Shown: positions 46,820-56,834, counted from the first letter of the stretch. The stretch: DNA of 64,000 nt from Endozoicomonas numazuensis (GCF_000722635.1 NZ_JOKH01000001.1:893303-957302), one strand, 5' to 3'. Notes: a model not told the origin generated them from the sequence alone. Translations and numbers: made by a program.

Positions 46820-48151
46820 CTATTTCAACTTGCCCAGCTCATCCGATAAGACATTGATAATGTAATCAATATCAGATGTTTCAATAATTAAAGGGGGGCA
46901 GAGTGCCAGTACTTCACCGTTGGCTCGGACTAAGACACCTTTTTCAAAACAGTTTCGAAACAACTGCCAGGTTCTATACCCTGGCAGCTCGCCAGGCGCT
47001 GGCACTAATTCAATGCCTGCCAGCAGACCAAGGTTGCGAATATCCTTAACATGGGGTGAGCCTCTGAGGCTATGCACAGCCTGCTCCCAGTACGACTCAA
47101 GCTCTGAGGCCCGATAATAGAGTCCTTCTCTTTCAGCGATATCCATACAGGCCATTGCTGCGGCACAGGCTGCAGGATTCGCTGTAAAAGTATATCCGTG
47201 AAAGAAGTCCACCAGCGTGTCACTCTTTGACAAAAACACGTCATAAATTCCAGAGCGAACAAAAACAGCGCCTAATGGAATCACACCATTCGCCAGAGAC
47301 TTGGCCGTTGTAATGAAATCCGGAATCACACCAAATCGTTCAACACTGGAAAAGGGATGACCCAGTCGCCCCAGCGCACAGATCACTTCGTCAACGATCA
47401 GAAGAATGTCATGCTCAGTACAAATTTCTCTCAATCTTTTCAGATACCCTTCAGGAGGCACCAGCACTCCACCCGAGCAGCTTACCGGCTCAACAATAAC
47501 CGCCGCGATGGTCTCTGCCGAGTATTTTTCAATCAGTTCCAGTAATTTTTCAGCCTGGGTATCATCCCGTTCCGGTTCTCCTTTAATAAAAGGGTTATCT
47601 CCTCTGGCAACGGGTAATCGATCGGTAAACTGCAGCTGATTGGGAAATAAACGACTATTATTGGGTATACCACCCACCGAGATCGCTCCAAAGCCTGCTC
47701 CGTGATAACCCAACTCACGACCAATCAGTCTCACTTTTTCTGTTTTTCCGGATAACTGATGATAAGCCAGCGCCATTTTCAGCGCGGTTTCTGCTGCTTC
47801 CGAACCCGAGTTAACATAAAAGACCTGACTGAAATCATCTGGCAGATAATTCAAAAGACGACGTGACAACTTAAAGGGAAGTTCATGAGAAAGCTGATAG
47901 CTGGGCGCATAATCCAGCGTACACAACTGCTCATAAACAGCCTGGGCAATTTCCTTCCGACCATGTCCCAGGCTGCAACACCACAACCCACTGACAGCAT
48001 CCATAACGCGCTGGCCTTTATCTGACTTGAAGTAAAGTCCACTGGCTTCTCTGAGGAAATGAGGAGCAGCCTTATAAAGACGATTGGTACTGAAGGGCAT
48101 CCAGAAAGATTTTAACTCTTCTTCAGTCAGTCCACCGTTCGCTTTGCTCAT
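46820..48151 (-). CDS. Class III (omega-amino acid:pyruvate) aminotransferase
   Basis: This PLP enzyme has 443 residues. The PLP lysine is in FITTAKSLANGVIPLGAVFV, the cofactor Asp in ILLIVDEVICALGRLG, and the N-terminal FYVNSGSEAAETALKMALAY glycine loop is typical. It probably turns beta-alanine or a similar omega amino acid plus pyruvate into the semialdehyde used by MmsA. It is the first gene of the operon with mmsA (55 bp gap) and the symporter. The exact substrate, including taurine, cannot be decided. Confidence 0.92.
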   Translation of the reverse strand: MSKANGGLTEEELKSFWMPFSTNRLYKAAPHFLREASGLYFKSDKGQRVMDAVSGLWCCSLGHGRKEIAQAVYEQLCTLDYAPSYQLSHELPFKLSRRLLNYLPDDFSQVFYVNSGSEAAETALKMALAYHQLSGKTEKVRLIGRELGYHGAGFGAISVGGIPNNSRLFPNQLQFTDRLPVARGDNPFIKGEPERDDTQAEKLLELIEKYSAETIAAVIVEPVSCSGGVLVPPEGYLKRLREICTEHDILLIVDEVICALGRLGHPFSSVERFGVIPDFITTAKSLANGVIPLGAVFVRSGIYDVFLSKSDTLVDFFHGYTFTANPAACAAAMACMDIAEREGLYYRASELESYWEQAVHSLRGSPHVKDIRNLGLLAGIELVPAPGELPGYRTWQLFRNCFEKGVLVRANGEVLALCPPLIIETSDIDYIINVLSDELGKLK

Positions 48152-48307
48152 GGAGTCACCACACAGGCTGTTCGTGAAGCCGTGAAGTATAGGCAGAAAA
48201 AACGCTACCCTCTCACTTCATGGCATGGTCAGCCGCCATGATCCAATTTCTCTCAAATACCGTATACGATATAAAGGTTCAGAATAAAACTCAGGGCTCT
48301 CTTCACT

Positions 48308-48388
48308 ATGAAAACCAAGCGCCATCAGGCACCGCATCCATTTCGCTATTTCGGGGGTGAGCTCGATGTCCAGCTCATGGCTTTATGA
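48308..48388 (+). CDS. Possible 26-codon leader ORF before phr
   Basis: The ORF MKTKRHQAPHPFRYFGGELD... ends in TGA overlapping the photolyase ATG by ATGA, with agggc before its own ATG. The photolyase ATG itself has no good ribosome site, so coupling is plausible. It may instead be a remnant. Confidence 0.3.
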   Translation: MKTKRHQAPHPFRYFGGELDVQLMAL

Positions 48389-49803
48389 GTCGAACACTGG
48401 TCTGGTTCAGAAGCGATCTCAGAGTAAGAGACAACCCGGCCCTTTTTCACTCGGCAGCAAAAAATGAGGTGGTTGCCGTCTATTGTCTGTGCCCGGATCA
48501 GTGGCTTGAGCACAATGACAGTCCTAACAAGCTCTGGTTCTGGATGCAGAACCTGAATCAATTAGAGCAGTCACTGAATAAGCTGGGCATTCCATTGGTC
48601 ATTATTCAACCCGACCGCTTTGAAAACTGTGCAAAACAGCTTTTAGAGTTGGCTCAAAATCTCAAGTGCGATGGAATAAGCTACAACAACGAACACGGTC
48701 TTAATGAGGAACACAGAGATCTTTGTGTTGAACAACTATTTAGAAAAAAAAATCTCGAATGCCAGCGTTTCACTGATCAGACTCTGATTACTCCGGGTCA
48801 ATTGCTGAATGGGAAGGGTGAATACTTCAAGGTTTTCACACCGTTCAGGAAGGCTTTATATCGAACCATTGAGCCCCATCAGATACAACCACTGCCGGTA
48901 CCTGAGAAACAGAAATCTGTACTCCTCCCTGAGGTAGAAAAAGTAGATTATAAGGATCTGTTTTCACCTGCAGAGGCGATTTCGCAACGATGGCCGGCAG
49001 GCGAAGAAGAAGCAGGAGATCGCCTTAAAGCATTCATTGAACTCCACGCCATAGACTATAAAAAGTTACGGGATTATCCGGCAATTGATGCGACCAGCAC
49101 ACTGTCCCCCTACCTCGTTTCAGGAGTAATATCCCTGCGGCAGTGCTTTTATGCTGCACTCCAGGCTAATAACGGCGAGCTGGACTCAGGCAATGACGGT
49201 CTTCAATGCTGGATGAGCGAGTTAATCTGGCGAGAATTCTACAAACATATACTGCACGGTTTTCCCAGGCTCTCCAAAGGTCAGGCATTTATCACAGAGA
49301 CCGAGCGGTTACCCTGGAGTCAAAATAACAAAACGTTCAATGCCTGGTGCAACGGTGAGACGGGGTTTCCCCTGGTAGATGCAGCCATGAAACAACTGGT
49401 TAACACCGGCTGGATGCACAACCGCTTAAGAATGGTCACAGCCATGTTTCTGACCAAAAATCTGATGATCGACTGGCGCCTTGGAGAAGCATTCTTCATG
49501 CAACATCTGATCGATGGTGATTTATCTGCTAATAACGGTGGCTGGCAATGGTCTGCCAGTACCGGAACCGACGCAGCCCCCTATTTCAGAATGTTTAACC
49601 CTGTCAGTCAATCTGAGAAATTCGACGCCAGCGGACAGTTTATCCGTCAATGGCTCCCTCAATTGAAAGAACAGGGAAACAAAGAGATTCATGCCCCCTG
49701 GCAATACGATATTCATGATATCGATTATCCAACACCGATTATCGATCACAAACTATCCAGAGAAAAAGTACTCTCTGCTTTCAAAGCTCTGAAGCAGCCC
49801 TGA
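48385..49803 (+). CDS. phr: Deoxyribodipyrimidine (CPD) photolyase
   Basis: A light-driven enzyme that repairs UV-induced cyclobutane pyrimidine dimers. The 472-residue protein begins with the antenna domain (TLVWFRSDLRVRDNPAL). The FAD-binding domain has ELIWREFYKHIL, TGWMHNRLRMVTAMFLTKNL and GGWQWSASTGTDAAPYFRMF, all class I photolyase hallmarks. The start codon lacks a clear ribosome site, but a short upstream ORF may be coupled. The DUF523/DUF1722 gene follows; these two genes are linked in many bacteria. Confidence 0.95.
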   Translation: MSRTLVWFRSDLRVRDNPALFHSAAKNEVVAVYCLCPDQWLEHNDSPNKLWFWMQNLNQLEQSLNKLGIPLVIIQPDRFENCAKQLLELAQNLKCDGISYNNEHGLNEEHRDLCVEQLFRKKNLECQRFTDQTLITPGQLLNGKGEYFKVFTPFRKALYRTIEPHQIQPLPVPEKQKSVLLPEVEKVDYKDLFSPAEAISQRWPAGEEEAGDRLKAFIELHAIDYKKLRDYPAIDATSTLSPYLVSGVISLRQCFYAALQANNGELDSGNDGLQCWMSELIWREFYKHILHGFPRLSKGQAFITETERLPWSQNNKTFNAWCNGETGFPLVDAAMKQLVNTGWMHNRLRMVTAMFLTKNLMIDWRLGEAFFMQHLIDGDLSANNGGWQWSASTGTDAAPYFRMFNPVSQSEKFDASGQFIRQWLPQLKEQGNKEIHAPWQYDIHDIDYPTPIIDHKLSREKVLSAFKALKQP

Positions 49804-49870
49804 GCAAAGTTATACGGCTACGCTTAAAGCAGTTACATTGAAAATAGAGAAATAAAAAAGGAAGTGCCCA

Positions 49871-50845
49871 ATGGCTATTGTTTCTATTCCAGAACCTGAA
49901 AAAGACATCAAACTGGGTATCAGTGCCTGTCTTATGGGCCAGAAAGTTCGCTACGATGGTGGACATAAACGATCTTCATTCTGTATGAACACATTGAATC
50001 AGTACTTCCATTTTGAACCTGTTTGCCCGGAAGTCGCCATTGGGCTGGGGACTCCCCGAGAACCCATTCGTCTCGTGGGCGATATTAATCAAGTACGGGT
50101 TGTCGGTACGGACCATCCGGATAGAGACGTTACCGATCAATTAACAGATTATGGCAACCAGAAAGCCAATGAATTGACAGATATCAGCGGCTATATCCTG
50201 ATGCAGAAATCGCCCAGCTGCGGTATGGAAAGGGTTAAGGTCTACCATAAAAATGGCACACCGTCAGGTGTCAGCTCGGCCGGTGCTTATGCCAAAGCAC
50301 TCATGAAATCACAACCCCTACTGCCAGTAGAAGAAGAAGGTCGCCTTCATGATCCGGTTTTAAGAGAAAACTTCTTTACCCGGGTTTGTGCCTATCACCG
50401 GTGGCATAACGAAGTACTCAAAAACCCCAGCCATGCGACAGTGGTTAATTTCCACTCTATTCACAAGTACATGATCATGGCCCATAACCCCAGTGACTAT
50501 ACCGCTCTGGGCAGGCTGGTTGCCGAAGGCGGCAAAATGGAGCTGGAATCTTTTCTGGAACAATACTTCGAAGGGTTCATGAATACCCTGAAGAAACGAG
50601 CTAACCGCAAATCGCACACCAATACCATGCTACACATTCTTGGGTATGTTAAAAAGACGGTGGATACCCAGGAACGAAACCAGTTTCTCAAGTTGGTAGA
50701 AGAGTATCGCCAAGGCACCATACCGCTAGTAGTCCCCATGGCCATGTTACGGCACTTTATTGAAAACCATGGTAATGAATACATTCAGGAACAGACTTAT
50801 CTATATCCACATCCTGATCAGCTGGGGCTGAGGAATCAAATTTAA
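49871..50845 (+). CDS. DUF523 and DUF1722 domain protein (YbgA-type)
   Basis: The N-terminal DUF523 part starts LGISACLMGQKVRYDGGHKR, with the conserved Cys and the SPSCGMERVKVY motif (residues 110-125). The C-terminal DUF1722 part (about 180-320) has FHSIHKYMIMAHNPSDYTALG. E. coli YbgA has the second domain and lies next to phr. The protein is 324 residues. The function is unresolved; cysteine motifs suggest thiol or metal chemistry, and linkage to phr suggests a UV-stress role. Confidence 0.85.
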   Translation: MAIVSIPEPEKDIKLGISACLMGQKVRYDGGHKRSSFCMNTLNQYFHFEPVCPEVAIGLGTPREPIRLVGDINQVRVVGTDHPDRDVTDQLTDYGNQKANELTDISGYILMQKSPSCGMERVKVYHKNGTPSGVSSAGAYAKALMKSQPLLPVEEEGRLHDPVLRENFFTRVCAYHRWHNEVLKNPSHATVVNFHSIHKYMIMAHNPSDYTALGRLVAEGGKMELESFLEQYFEGFMNTLKKRANRKSHTNTMLHILGYVKKTVDTQERNQFLKLVEEYRQGTIPLVVPMAMLRHFIENHGNEYIQEQTYLYPHPDQLGLRNQI

Positions 50846-50918
50846 TACCTCAAACCTGATGCAGTGGATAGAGCGTTTCTATTATAGATTTTCAGACAAT
50901 CCGAACTGGCCAGGAGTT

Positions 50919-51075
50919 ATACCAATCAAACTTTCAAACCCCGTTATGAGCAAGCCATTTGAGTCCAATAGGCAATACCCACAGGGCATAAAGGCGGGGT
51001 GAGGAGTCATAGCCGTACAGAATATTGGACTCAAATGGCTGCACAGTAGGGGATTTTGAAAGTGCGATTGGTATT
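50919..51075. repeat. Inverted-repeat element (ataccaatc family)
   Basis: The ends are ataccaatcaaactttcaaa and its near-complement tttgaaagtgcgattggtat; inside, ccatttgagtccaata and tattggactcaaatgg form a second perfect pair. It is a MITE-like palindrome of 157 bp, a third family in this window. Confidence 0.85.
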
Positions 51076-51110
51076 ACATTCCAAAGCTACAGCTTCTGCC
51101 GCTTAAAAAT

Positions 51111-51149
51111 AAAACAGGCCACTGATTAGTTGTGGCCTGTTTTGTTTTT
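51111..51149. terminator. Bidirectional terminator between YbgA-type gene and lipA
   Basis: aaaacaggccac pairs with gtggcctgtttt (12 bp), with T-rich tails on both strands. It can end transcripts of both convergent neighbours. Confidence 0.92.
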
Positions 51150-51210
51150 GGATCAGGATAATATTCTATATATGGCAATCATAAAGCACTTCTGCCATTA
51201 ATAGTATGAC

Positions 51211-52293
51211 TTAACCCAAACCAACATTGTTCTTTTGCAGTACCTGCTCAGCACGGTAACTGGAACGAACCAGAGCACCGGCCACGACTTCTACAAAGCC
51301 TCTTTCCAGGCCCCATTGACGATACTTCTCAAACTCTTCAGGTGTCACATACCGATCAATAGGTAAATGGTTTTTAGTGGGCTGCAGGTACTGACCCAGT
51401 GTCAGAATATCGCAATTAATAGCCCTGAGATCATCCATAGTTTCGATAATCTCTTCTTCTGTTTCACCCAGGCCCAGCATCAAGCTGGTTTTGGTCAAAA
51501 CATCAGGACGGTACTTTTTGGAGTGAGCCAGAACATCCAGAGTCTGCTCATAACTGGCGCGAGGGTCACGTACAGGATGTGTCAGTCGTCTAACGGTTTC
51601 TACATTCTGGGCAAAAACGGCAATACCACTGTCTACCACTGTTTCCACATCAGCCAGTACACCGAGAAAGTCTGGCGTCAGTGCTTCAACATCGGTCTCC
51701 GGATTCACTTCTTTCACACGCTGAACCACTGCAGCATAATGACCGGCACCACCATCTTCCAGGTCATCCCGGTTAACAGAAGTCAGAACCAGGTATTTCA
51801 GGTTCATCAGTTTTACACTGTTAGCGGTATGGTCTGGCTCATCTTTGTCGAGCCAACCTTTAGGGTTGCCTGTATTTACTGCACAGAAGCGACAGGCTCG
51901 GGTGCAAACATCGCCCATCAACATTATGGTGGCCGTACCAGAGCTCCAGCATTCATTAATGTTCGGACACATGGCTTCTTCACAAACGGTACTCAGTTTG
52001 TGTTCATGAACTGTGCCTTTAACCTCTTTGAACTTGCTGCCGTACTTGGGTTTGATTCTTAACCATTCAGGCTTACGCATAAATGGCTGAACGGTTTCAT
52101 CAGAGCGGTTGCTGGCCTTAATGCCATTCTTGATGGCAGTAATGCCTTTTTCATTGACGAATTTTTCGCCGCTTTGAATATTAACAGCCGGAATCTGAAC
52201 CGTGGGTATCAGGTCGCTATCGTTCATAGAGTCAGAGCCATGTTGGTCAGTATTACCGGCGTGTGCCGTTTGTGAATCAGGACTAATGGTCAT
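51211..52293 (-). CDS. lipA: Lipoyl synthase
   Basis: LipA inserts two sulphur atoms into protein-bound octanoate, using radical SAM chemistry. Auxiliary-cluster cysteines are in [20 protein letters not shown], and the radical SAM motif is CTRACRFC. The C-terminal RSSYRAEQV carries the serine that ligates the auxiliary cluster. It has 360 residues, about 40 more than E. coli, mainly a disordered N-terminal extension. The start ATG has ggtggtga before it. It ends the ybeD-lipB-lipA operon. Confidence 0.97.
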   Translation of the reverse strand: MTISPDSQTAHAGNTDQHGSDSMNDSDLIPTVQIPAVNIQSGEKFVNEKGITAIKNGIKASNRSDETVQPFMRKPEWLRIKPKYGSKFKEVKGTVHEHKLSTVCEEAMCPNINECWSSGTATIMLMGDVCTRACRFCAVNTGNPKGWLDKDEPDHTANSVKLMNLKYLVLTSVNRDDLEDGGAGHYAAVVQRVKEVNPETDVEALTPDFLGVLADVETVVDSGIAVFAQNVETVRRLTHPVRDPRASYEQTLDVLAHSKKYRPDVLTKTSLMLGLGETEEEIIETMDDLRAINCDILTLGQYLQPTKNHLPIDRYVTPEEFEKYRQWGLERGFVEVVAGALVRSSYRAEQVLQKNNVGLG

Positions 52294-52331
52294 TCACCAC
52301 CCTGTACTTGATCTGAAGACAAGCTTCCTAA

Positions 52332-52994
52332 TCAGGTTGCATGAACCTGATTAAAAAATACTTCGTCCTTTACCGTTTGAGCCTCATTATACCCAAGTTC
52401 CCCCATAAGGCACTCAAGTAAGCAATCACTCACTTCATCCCATTGCACAGGTTCATGAAAGTCCCTGAGCTGGGTTACCTGCAAGCCTTCATAGCCACAG
52501 GGATTGATACGGGCAAACGGTTCCAGATCCATATCAAGATTGAAACTCAGCCCATGATAACTTTTCATCTGCCTGAACCTAAGCCCAAGAGCCGCAATTT
52601 TCGCACCTTCAATATAAACACCGGGCGCATCGGGTCTGGCACAAGCATTTATCCCATAACCAGAGAGCACTTTGATGATGGCATTCTCAATGGCGGATAC
52701 CACTTTTCTGGGCCCACTGCCTGAACGGCGCACATCCAGCAAAAGATACACCACAAGCTGTCCGGGTCCGTGGTAGGTTACCTGCCCTCCACGATCCACC
52801 TTTACTACCGGAATGTCACCGGGAGCCAGAACATGTTCCGGTTTACCTGCCTGACCCAGAGTAAAAACAGGATCGTGCTCGACAAACCAGAGCTCATCAA
52901 CCGTCTGCTCATCCCTTTGTCCAGAGAATGCTTTCATGGCCTCAAAGACTGGTTCGTAGGGCTGCCTGCCCAGATAGCGAATATTCAGTTTCAT
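52332..52994 (-). CDS. lipB: Octanoyl-[ACP]:protein N-octanoyltransferase
   Basis: LipB moves octanoate from acyl carrier protein to the lipoyl domains of dehydrogenases, ahead of LipA. The 220-residue protein has the conserved [20 protein letters not shown] segment (residues 68-90) and the catalytic Cys/Lys pair: the lysine of [11 protein letters not shown] and the cysteine of [14 protein letters not shown]. It lies 16 bp after ybeD and 38 bp before lipA on the same strand. Confidence 0.97.
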   Translation of the reverse strand: MKLNIRYLGRQPYEPVFEAMKAFSGQRDEQTVDELWFVEHDPVFTLGQAGKPEHVLAPGDIPVVKVDRGGQVTYHGPGQLVVYLLLDVRRSGSGPRKVVSAIENAIIKVLSGYGINACARPDAPGVYIEGAKIAALGLRFRQMKSYHGLSFNLDMDLEPFARINPCGYEGLQVTQLRDFHEPVQWDEVSDCLLECLMGELGYNEAQTVKDEVFFNQVHAT

Positions 52995-53010
52995 CGGAGC
53001 CTGTACCTCA

Positions 53011-53277
53011 TCAAAGTACCATCTGTACCCGACCGGTCGCTTTCAAGGCTTCGAAGATAGCTTTCAGCTGAGGCTCTCCGGTTGCAATAATAGTCACCAT
53101 GACAGACGTGTATTTGCCAGTACGGCTCTCTTTCAGGCGGAAATTGCCATCATATTCCGGAGCATGCTGTTTGACGATAGCGCAAACAACTTCCTGAAAG
53201 TCCGGAGCGGCATTACCTACGATACGAATCTCATAGTCGCAGGGAAATTCAATTTTTGGCGCTTCTTGATCGGTCAT
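53011..53277 (-). CDS. ybeD: DUF493 (YbeD-type) protein
   Basis: This 88-residue protein matches the YbeD family (PDB fold of ferredoxin-like type). The sequence starts [21 protein letters not shown] and has [21 protein letters not shown]. Its exact role is unknown; it sits between dacA and lipB in most gammaproteobacteria and is thought to be linked to lipoate metabolism or its control. Here it is the first gene after a terminator, in one transcription unit with lipB. Confidence 0.92.
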   Translation of the reverse strand: MTDQEAPKIEFPCDYEIRIVGNAAPDFQEVVCAIVKQHAPEYDGNFRLKESRTGKYTSVMVTIIATGEPQLKAIFEALKATGRVQMVL

Positions 53278-53315
53278 TTATTTAAGCTCAAGGCTCTATA
53301 CACTGACAATAAATG

Positions 53316-53353
53316 AAATACCTTCAGGCTCATTGAACCTGAAGGTATTTTGT
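53316..53353. terminator. Strong terminator between dacA and ybeD
   Basis: aaataccttcagg pairs with cctgaaggtattt (13 bp), with T-rich ends on both strands. It separates the dacA transcript from the ybeD-lipB-lipA operon. Confidence 0.92.
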
Positions 53354-53380
53354 TTCACTCACAGGGTACTTTCTGACGTA

Positions 53381-54598
53381 TCAGAACAACCCTTTAAAGA
53401 ACAGCCTGACACTATCCCACAGACGTTTGAAGAAACCACCGCGCTCTACAGCAGACTGAGCTCTCAGAGGCACTTCTTTAATCACCTCGTCATTAATGGT
53501 CACTTTCAGTGTGCCCAGCTGCTGTCCTGCTTCTATAGGCGCATTAATCATTGGATTAATATCCAGAGTCGCCTTCAGATCTTTACTGGTACCTCTGGGT
53601 ACAGTGACGATCAGATCTTTATCGATCGCTACGCTCACTTTATCCTGCTTGCCTTTCCAAACGGGAACAGTCTCAAGCGTTACACCACCTTTTTTGACAT
53701 CCACGTTTTCAAAAAAGCGGAAGCCATAGGTCAGTAGTTTCTGAGCTTCTTCAGCGCGCTGTTTTTCACTCTTGGCACCCAGAATTACTGTAACCAAACG
53801 TCGACCGTCACGTTTTGCCGTAGCAGCCAGCCCATAACCCGTCGCTGCAATATGGCCAGTCTTCAGGCCGTCAACATAAGGGTTGGTCCACAGCAGACGG
53901 TTTCGGTTAGGTTGACGACGCAGAGGCTTGCCACTCTTTTTGTCGACACCGTACTGATAGTATTTCTGGGCGTAAAGATCGTAGTATTCAGGGTAATCCT
54001 GAACAATATGGCGAGACAGTATCGCAAGATCCCTTGCGGTGGAATAGTGATCATCCGCTGGCCAGCCTGAAGCATTCACAAAATGGGAGTTGATCATCCC
54101 CAGCTTACGGGCTGTGTTATTCATCAGCTGAGCAAAGGCATCTTCACTCCCTGCAACATGTTCAGCCAGAGCCACACTGGCATCATTACCAGAAACGATA
54201 ATAATACCCTTCAGAAGTTCCTGAACCGGCACCTTGTCCCCGACTTCCAGGAACATAGTTGAGCCACTCATCTTCCAGGATTTTTCACTGACCAGAACCT
54301 GGTCATCCCGACTGATATTACCTGCAGCCAACTCAATCTCACCAATGTAGGCTGTCATCATTTTAGTCAGACTAGCTGGATGCTGGGTTTGATCCGGATT
54401 CTCTGAAGCCAGAATCTCTCCGCTGCCTGCATCCATCAGAATAAAACTACTGGCAGCAATCTTGGGTGGAGCAGGAATCAGGGCACCTGTCTTCGCCTGA
54501 ACTGTTCCGGTCGCCAGAATAAACAGCATGGACGCCCACCCAGCAACCCTTTTCAATCGCTCACGGCTGGCGTGGACTGGACTCAATCGTTTGGTCAT
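53381..54598 (-). CDS. dacA: D-alanyl-D-alanine carboxypeptidase (PBP5/6-type)
   Basis: This enzyme trims the fifth residue of peptidoglycan stem peptides. The penicillin-binding motifs are SLTK (HPASLTKMMTAYIGE), SGN (VSGNDASVALAE) and KTG (VDGLKTGHIAATG). A signal peptide ends around AQAKTG. The C-terminus carries an amphipathic membrane anchor (RLWDSVRLFFKGLF). At 405 residues it is normal. It is part of the rlpA-mltB-rodA-mrdA cell-wall cluster, but with its own terminator. Confidence 0.96.
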   Translation of the reverse strand: MTKRLSPVHASRERLKRVAGWASMLFILATGTVQAKTGALIPAPPKIAASSFILMDAGSGEILASENPDQTQHPASLTKMMTAYIGEIELAAGNISRDDQVLVSEKSWKMSGSTMFLEVGDKVPVQELLKGIIIVSGNDASVALAEHVAGSEDAFAQLMNNTARKLGMINSHFVNASGWPADDHYSTARDLAILSRHIVQDYPEYYDLYAQKYYQYGVDKKSGKPLRRQPNRNRLLWTNPYVDGLKTGHIAATGYGLAATAKRDGRRLVTVILGAKSEKQRAEEAQKLLTYGFRFFENVDVKKGGVTLETVPVWKGKQDKVSVAIDKDLIVTVPRGTSKDLKATLDINPMINAPIEAGQQLGTLKVTINDEVIKEVPLRAQSAVERGGFFKRLWDSVRLFFKGLF

Positions 54599-54768
54599 TT
54601 AGAAATCAGCTCTGAAATTCTCTATTGCCGGTCATTATAATGTTCCCGGCCGATGAGTTTAAGGGACGCAGTGAAAATAGAATGTAATATATTCACTGGC
54701 TGCTCATCTAAAGTCAGTCAAAATCAGTGTAGCGACCTGAGCCTGACTGACTTGGAAACAGAATCAGA

Positions 54769-55593
54769 CTACTCTGTGATAGCATCTTCATAAACCAGAT
54801 AGGGCACATCAAAGTCGCCTTCATCCAGCTTATCCAGCAGTTTTTCCAGGTGCTCAGGCGTCTGAACCGGTCCAATTCGGACACGGTAATAGGGGTCTGG
54901 CTGTTCTTCCCCTTTTACCACTTTGATCGTACTGCCTATCGTTTCCGCTACCTGTCGACGCAGCATTTGAGCACTGTGGTAATTTTTCAGCGCAGCAAGC
55001 TGAACAAACAGTTGCTGACCATCGTCTTCTTCAGAACCAGACTCAACGTTCCCGGTTTTTTGTGATGCGGCAAAAGACTTAACATCAATCCCTTCAACCA
55101 GTACATCCGCCACGCCAATATTGGCATAACCCAGTTTGACAGCCGCTGCATAAGAAAGATCAATGACCCTGTCGCCATGGAAAGGACCTCGATCATTGAC
55201 TCTTAATACGACAGATTTACCATTTCTTTGATTGGTAACTTTGACATAAGATGGCAATGGCAGCGTTTTGTGTGCAGCGGTCATACCGTAAAGATCATAC
55301 ACTTCACCATTTGCCGTCTGCTTACCGTGAAACTTGGTGCCATACCATGAAGCCACACCTTCTTCCTGATAGCCTTTGGCGCTTTTCATAGGGGTATAGG
55401 TCACCCCATTCAGTTCGTAGGGAGAGTCCTTGAACTTGCCATCATGAGTGACTGGAATAGCATCGGGGATCTGACTGACATCTTTCTTGTTTTCGGGAGG
55501 GCCATCCTGAACGGTAACACAACCACTTAACAGAAGAATGGCCAACCCCAGAATGCTTCCTGCTATGGATTTTGTTTTGATTATCAATTTCAT
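54769..55593 (-). CDS. rlpA: Septal lytic transglycosylase RlpA
   Basis: RlpA cuts denuded glycan strands at the division site. The start ATG at 55593 is preferred because it gives a lipoprotein signal (GLAILLLSGCVTVQDG); the longer ORF uses TTG 42 nt upstream. The double-psi beta-barrel region has GVASWYGTKFHGKQTANGE and the catalytic Asp in VNDRGPFHGDRVIDLS. A SPOR domain (LFVQLAALKNYHSAQML) ends the protein and binds denuded peptidoglycan. 274 residues. Confidence 0.95.
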   Translation of the reverse strand: MKLIIKTKSIAGSILGLAILLLSGCVTVQDGPPENKKDVSQIPDAIPVTHDGKFKDSPYELNGVTYTPMKSAKGYQEEGVASWYGTKFHGKQTANGEVYDLYGMTAAHKTLPLPSYVKVTNQRNGKSVVLRVNDRGPFHGDRVIDLSYAAAVKLGYANIGVADVLVEGIDVKSFAASQKTGNVESGSEEDDGQQLFVQLAALKNYHSAQMLRRQVAETIGSTIKVVKGEEQPDPYYRVRIGPVQTPEHLEKLLDKLDEGDFDVPYLVYEDAITE

Positions 55594-55654
55594 ACAATAT
55601 GACGCTTTAAAAATGTTCCTGAGAATCCCGCCCAAACCATTATCTGAAACATAT

Positions 55655-55695
55655 AAAAAAGAAAACCGTTTTTACGCCTGACGCATAAAAACGGT
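55655..55695 (-). terminator. Terminator after mltB
   Basis: accgttttta pairs with taaaaacggt (10 bp), followed on the minus strand by a T-rich tract. It lies between mltB and rlpA, so rlpA needs its own promoter. Confidence 0.88.
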
Positions 55696-55769
55696 ACCTT
55701 AGTTCATCTTACTAGAACCTTTAAGCTCACAGTGATCTATGACCAGATCATCATAAGACTCAACTCAGA

Positions 55770-56834
55770 TTATAGAGACTTCTTTTCAGCAACTGTCTTT
55801 CCAGACTTTGGCACTGATGTTTTATAGCTGGATTTCACGTCTCTTGCCAGCTGATACACGGCCATTGCATAAAGCTTGCTGCGGTTATAAGTGGTAATGA
55901 CGTAAAAGTTATGCATTCCCAACCAATATTCAGGCCCCTTATCCCCTTCGAGCTTGATAGCTGCAGCCTTGGATGCCTCTGGCAATACTGCAACCGGCCG
56001 CCAACCGGAACCTTCCAGCTGTTTCAGGGTTTTCTTGGGCCTGACTGAGTCAGACACTGCCTTCTCATACTTGGTTCCTGTGACCTTGGCCTTACTGACA
56101 ATTGGTTTGCCGGCTTTCCAGCCATTTTCACGCAGATAGTTAGCTACGCTGGCGATCGCGTCTTCTTCTTGCTTCCAGATATTGGATTGTCCGTCACCGG
56201 TATAATCCACAGCATAAGCTCTGTAACTCGACGGCATGAACTGTGGAATCCCCATTGCCCCGGCATAGGAGCCGGTGAGCTCGGAAACATCCAGTTTTTG
56301 CTCTCGCGCCAAAATCAGAAACTCTTTCAGCTGTTTAGTAAAAAACTTACTGCGGGGTGGGTAATCGAAGCTCAGGGTTGAAAGAGCATCTAAAACCTTA
56401 AACCCACCGGTCTGTCGACCATAGTAAGTTTCTACACCAATGATGGCCACGATCACATGAGCAGGAACCCCATAATCTTTTTCAACGCTCGTCAGAGTTT
56501 TTTTATGAGCGTCCCAGAAGGTGACTCCTCGATCCACTCGCTCCTGAGTCATGAAAATCTTGCGATAATCTTTCCACTCCAACCGCTTCTCAGCAGGCCG
56601 ACTGATTAACTCCAGAACCCGGTCAGACTTATTTGCCTTCTCAAGAACGCTCTGCAGTTCTTTACGAGTGAATTTTTCATTTTTCACCAGATCATCAATA
56701 AACGCCTTCACTTCAGGTTGAAGGGCATAGTCTGGTTTTTTACTCACAGTGTTTTCAATATCAGCAGCCATGACTGGCCCTGCCAGAAGACAGCTACTGA
56801 ATAATGCCGATAATAGTTTTGCTCTTAAGGCCAT
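55770..56834 (-). CDS. mltB: Membrane-bound lytic murein transglycosylase B
   Basis: MltB cleaves peptidoglycan glycan chains to 1,6-anhydro ends. ATG at 56834 has agggggatgaat before it; an ORF 48 nt longer lacks a site. A Sec signal ends near LLAGPVMAADI. The catalytic glutamate is in VAIIGVETYYGRQTGGF, and YAGAMGIPQFMPSSYRAYAVDY is the usual substrate-binding motif. There is no lipobox, so the soluble form (SltB-like) rather than a lipid-anchored one is possible. 354 residues. Confidence 0.94.
   Translation of the reverse strand: MALRAKLLSALFSSCLLAGPVMAADIENTVSKKPDYALQPEVKAFIDDLVKNEKFTRKELQSVLEKANKSDRVLELISRPAEKRLEWKDYRKIFMTQERVDRGVTFWDAHKKTLTSVEKDYGVPAHVIVAIIGVETYYGRQTGGFKVLDALSTLSFDYPPRSKFFTKQLKEFLILAREQKLDVSELTGSYAGAMGIPQFMPSSYRAYAVDYTGDGQSNIWKQEEDAIASVANYLRENGWKAGKPIVSKAKVTGTKYEKAVSDSVRPKKTLKQLEGSGWRPVAVLPEASKAAAIKLEGDKGPEYWLGMHNFYVITTYNRSKLYAMAVYQLARDVKSSYKTSVPKSGKTVAEKKSL

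Noticed and set aside
54712-54752. Terminator between rlpA and dacA
   Set aside because: Arms agtcagtca/tgactgact have a long 23-nt loop and no T tract, so the evidence is too weak.
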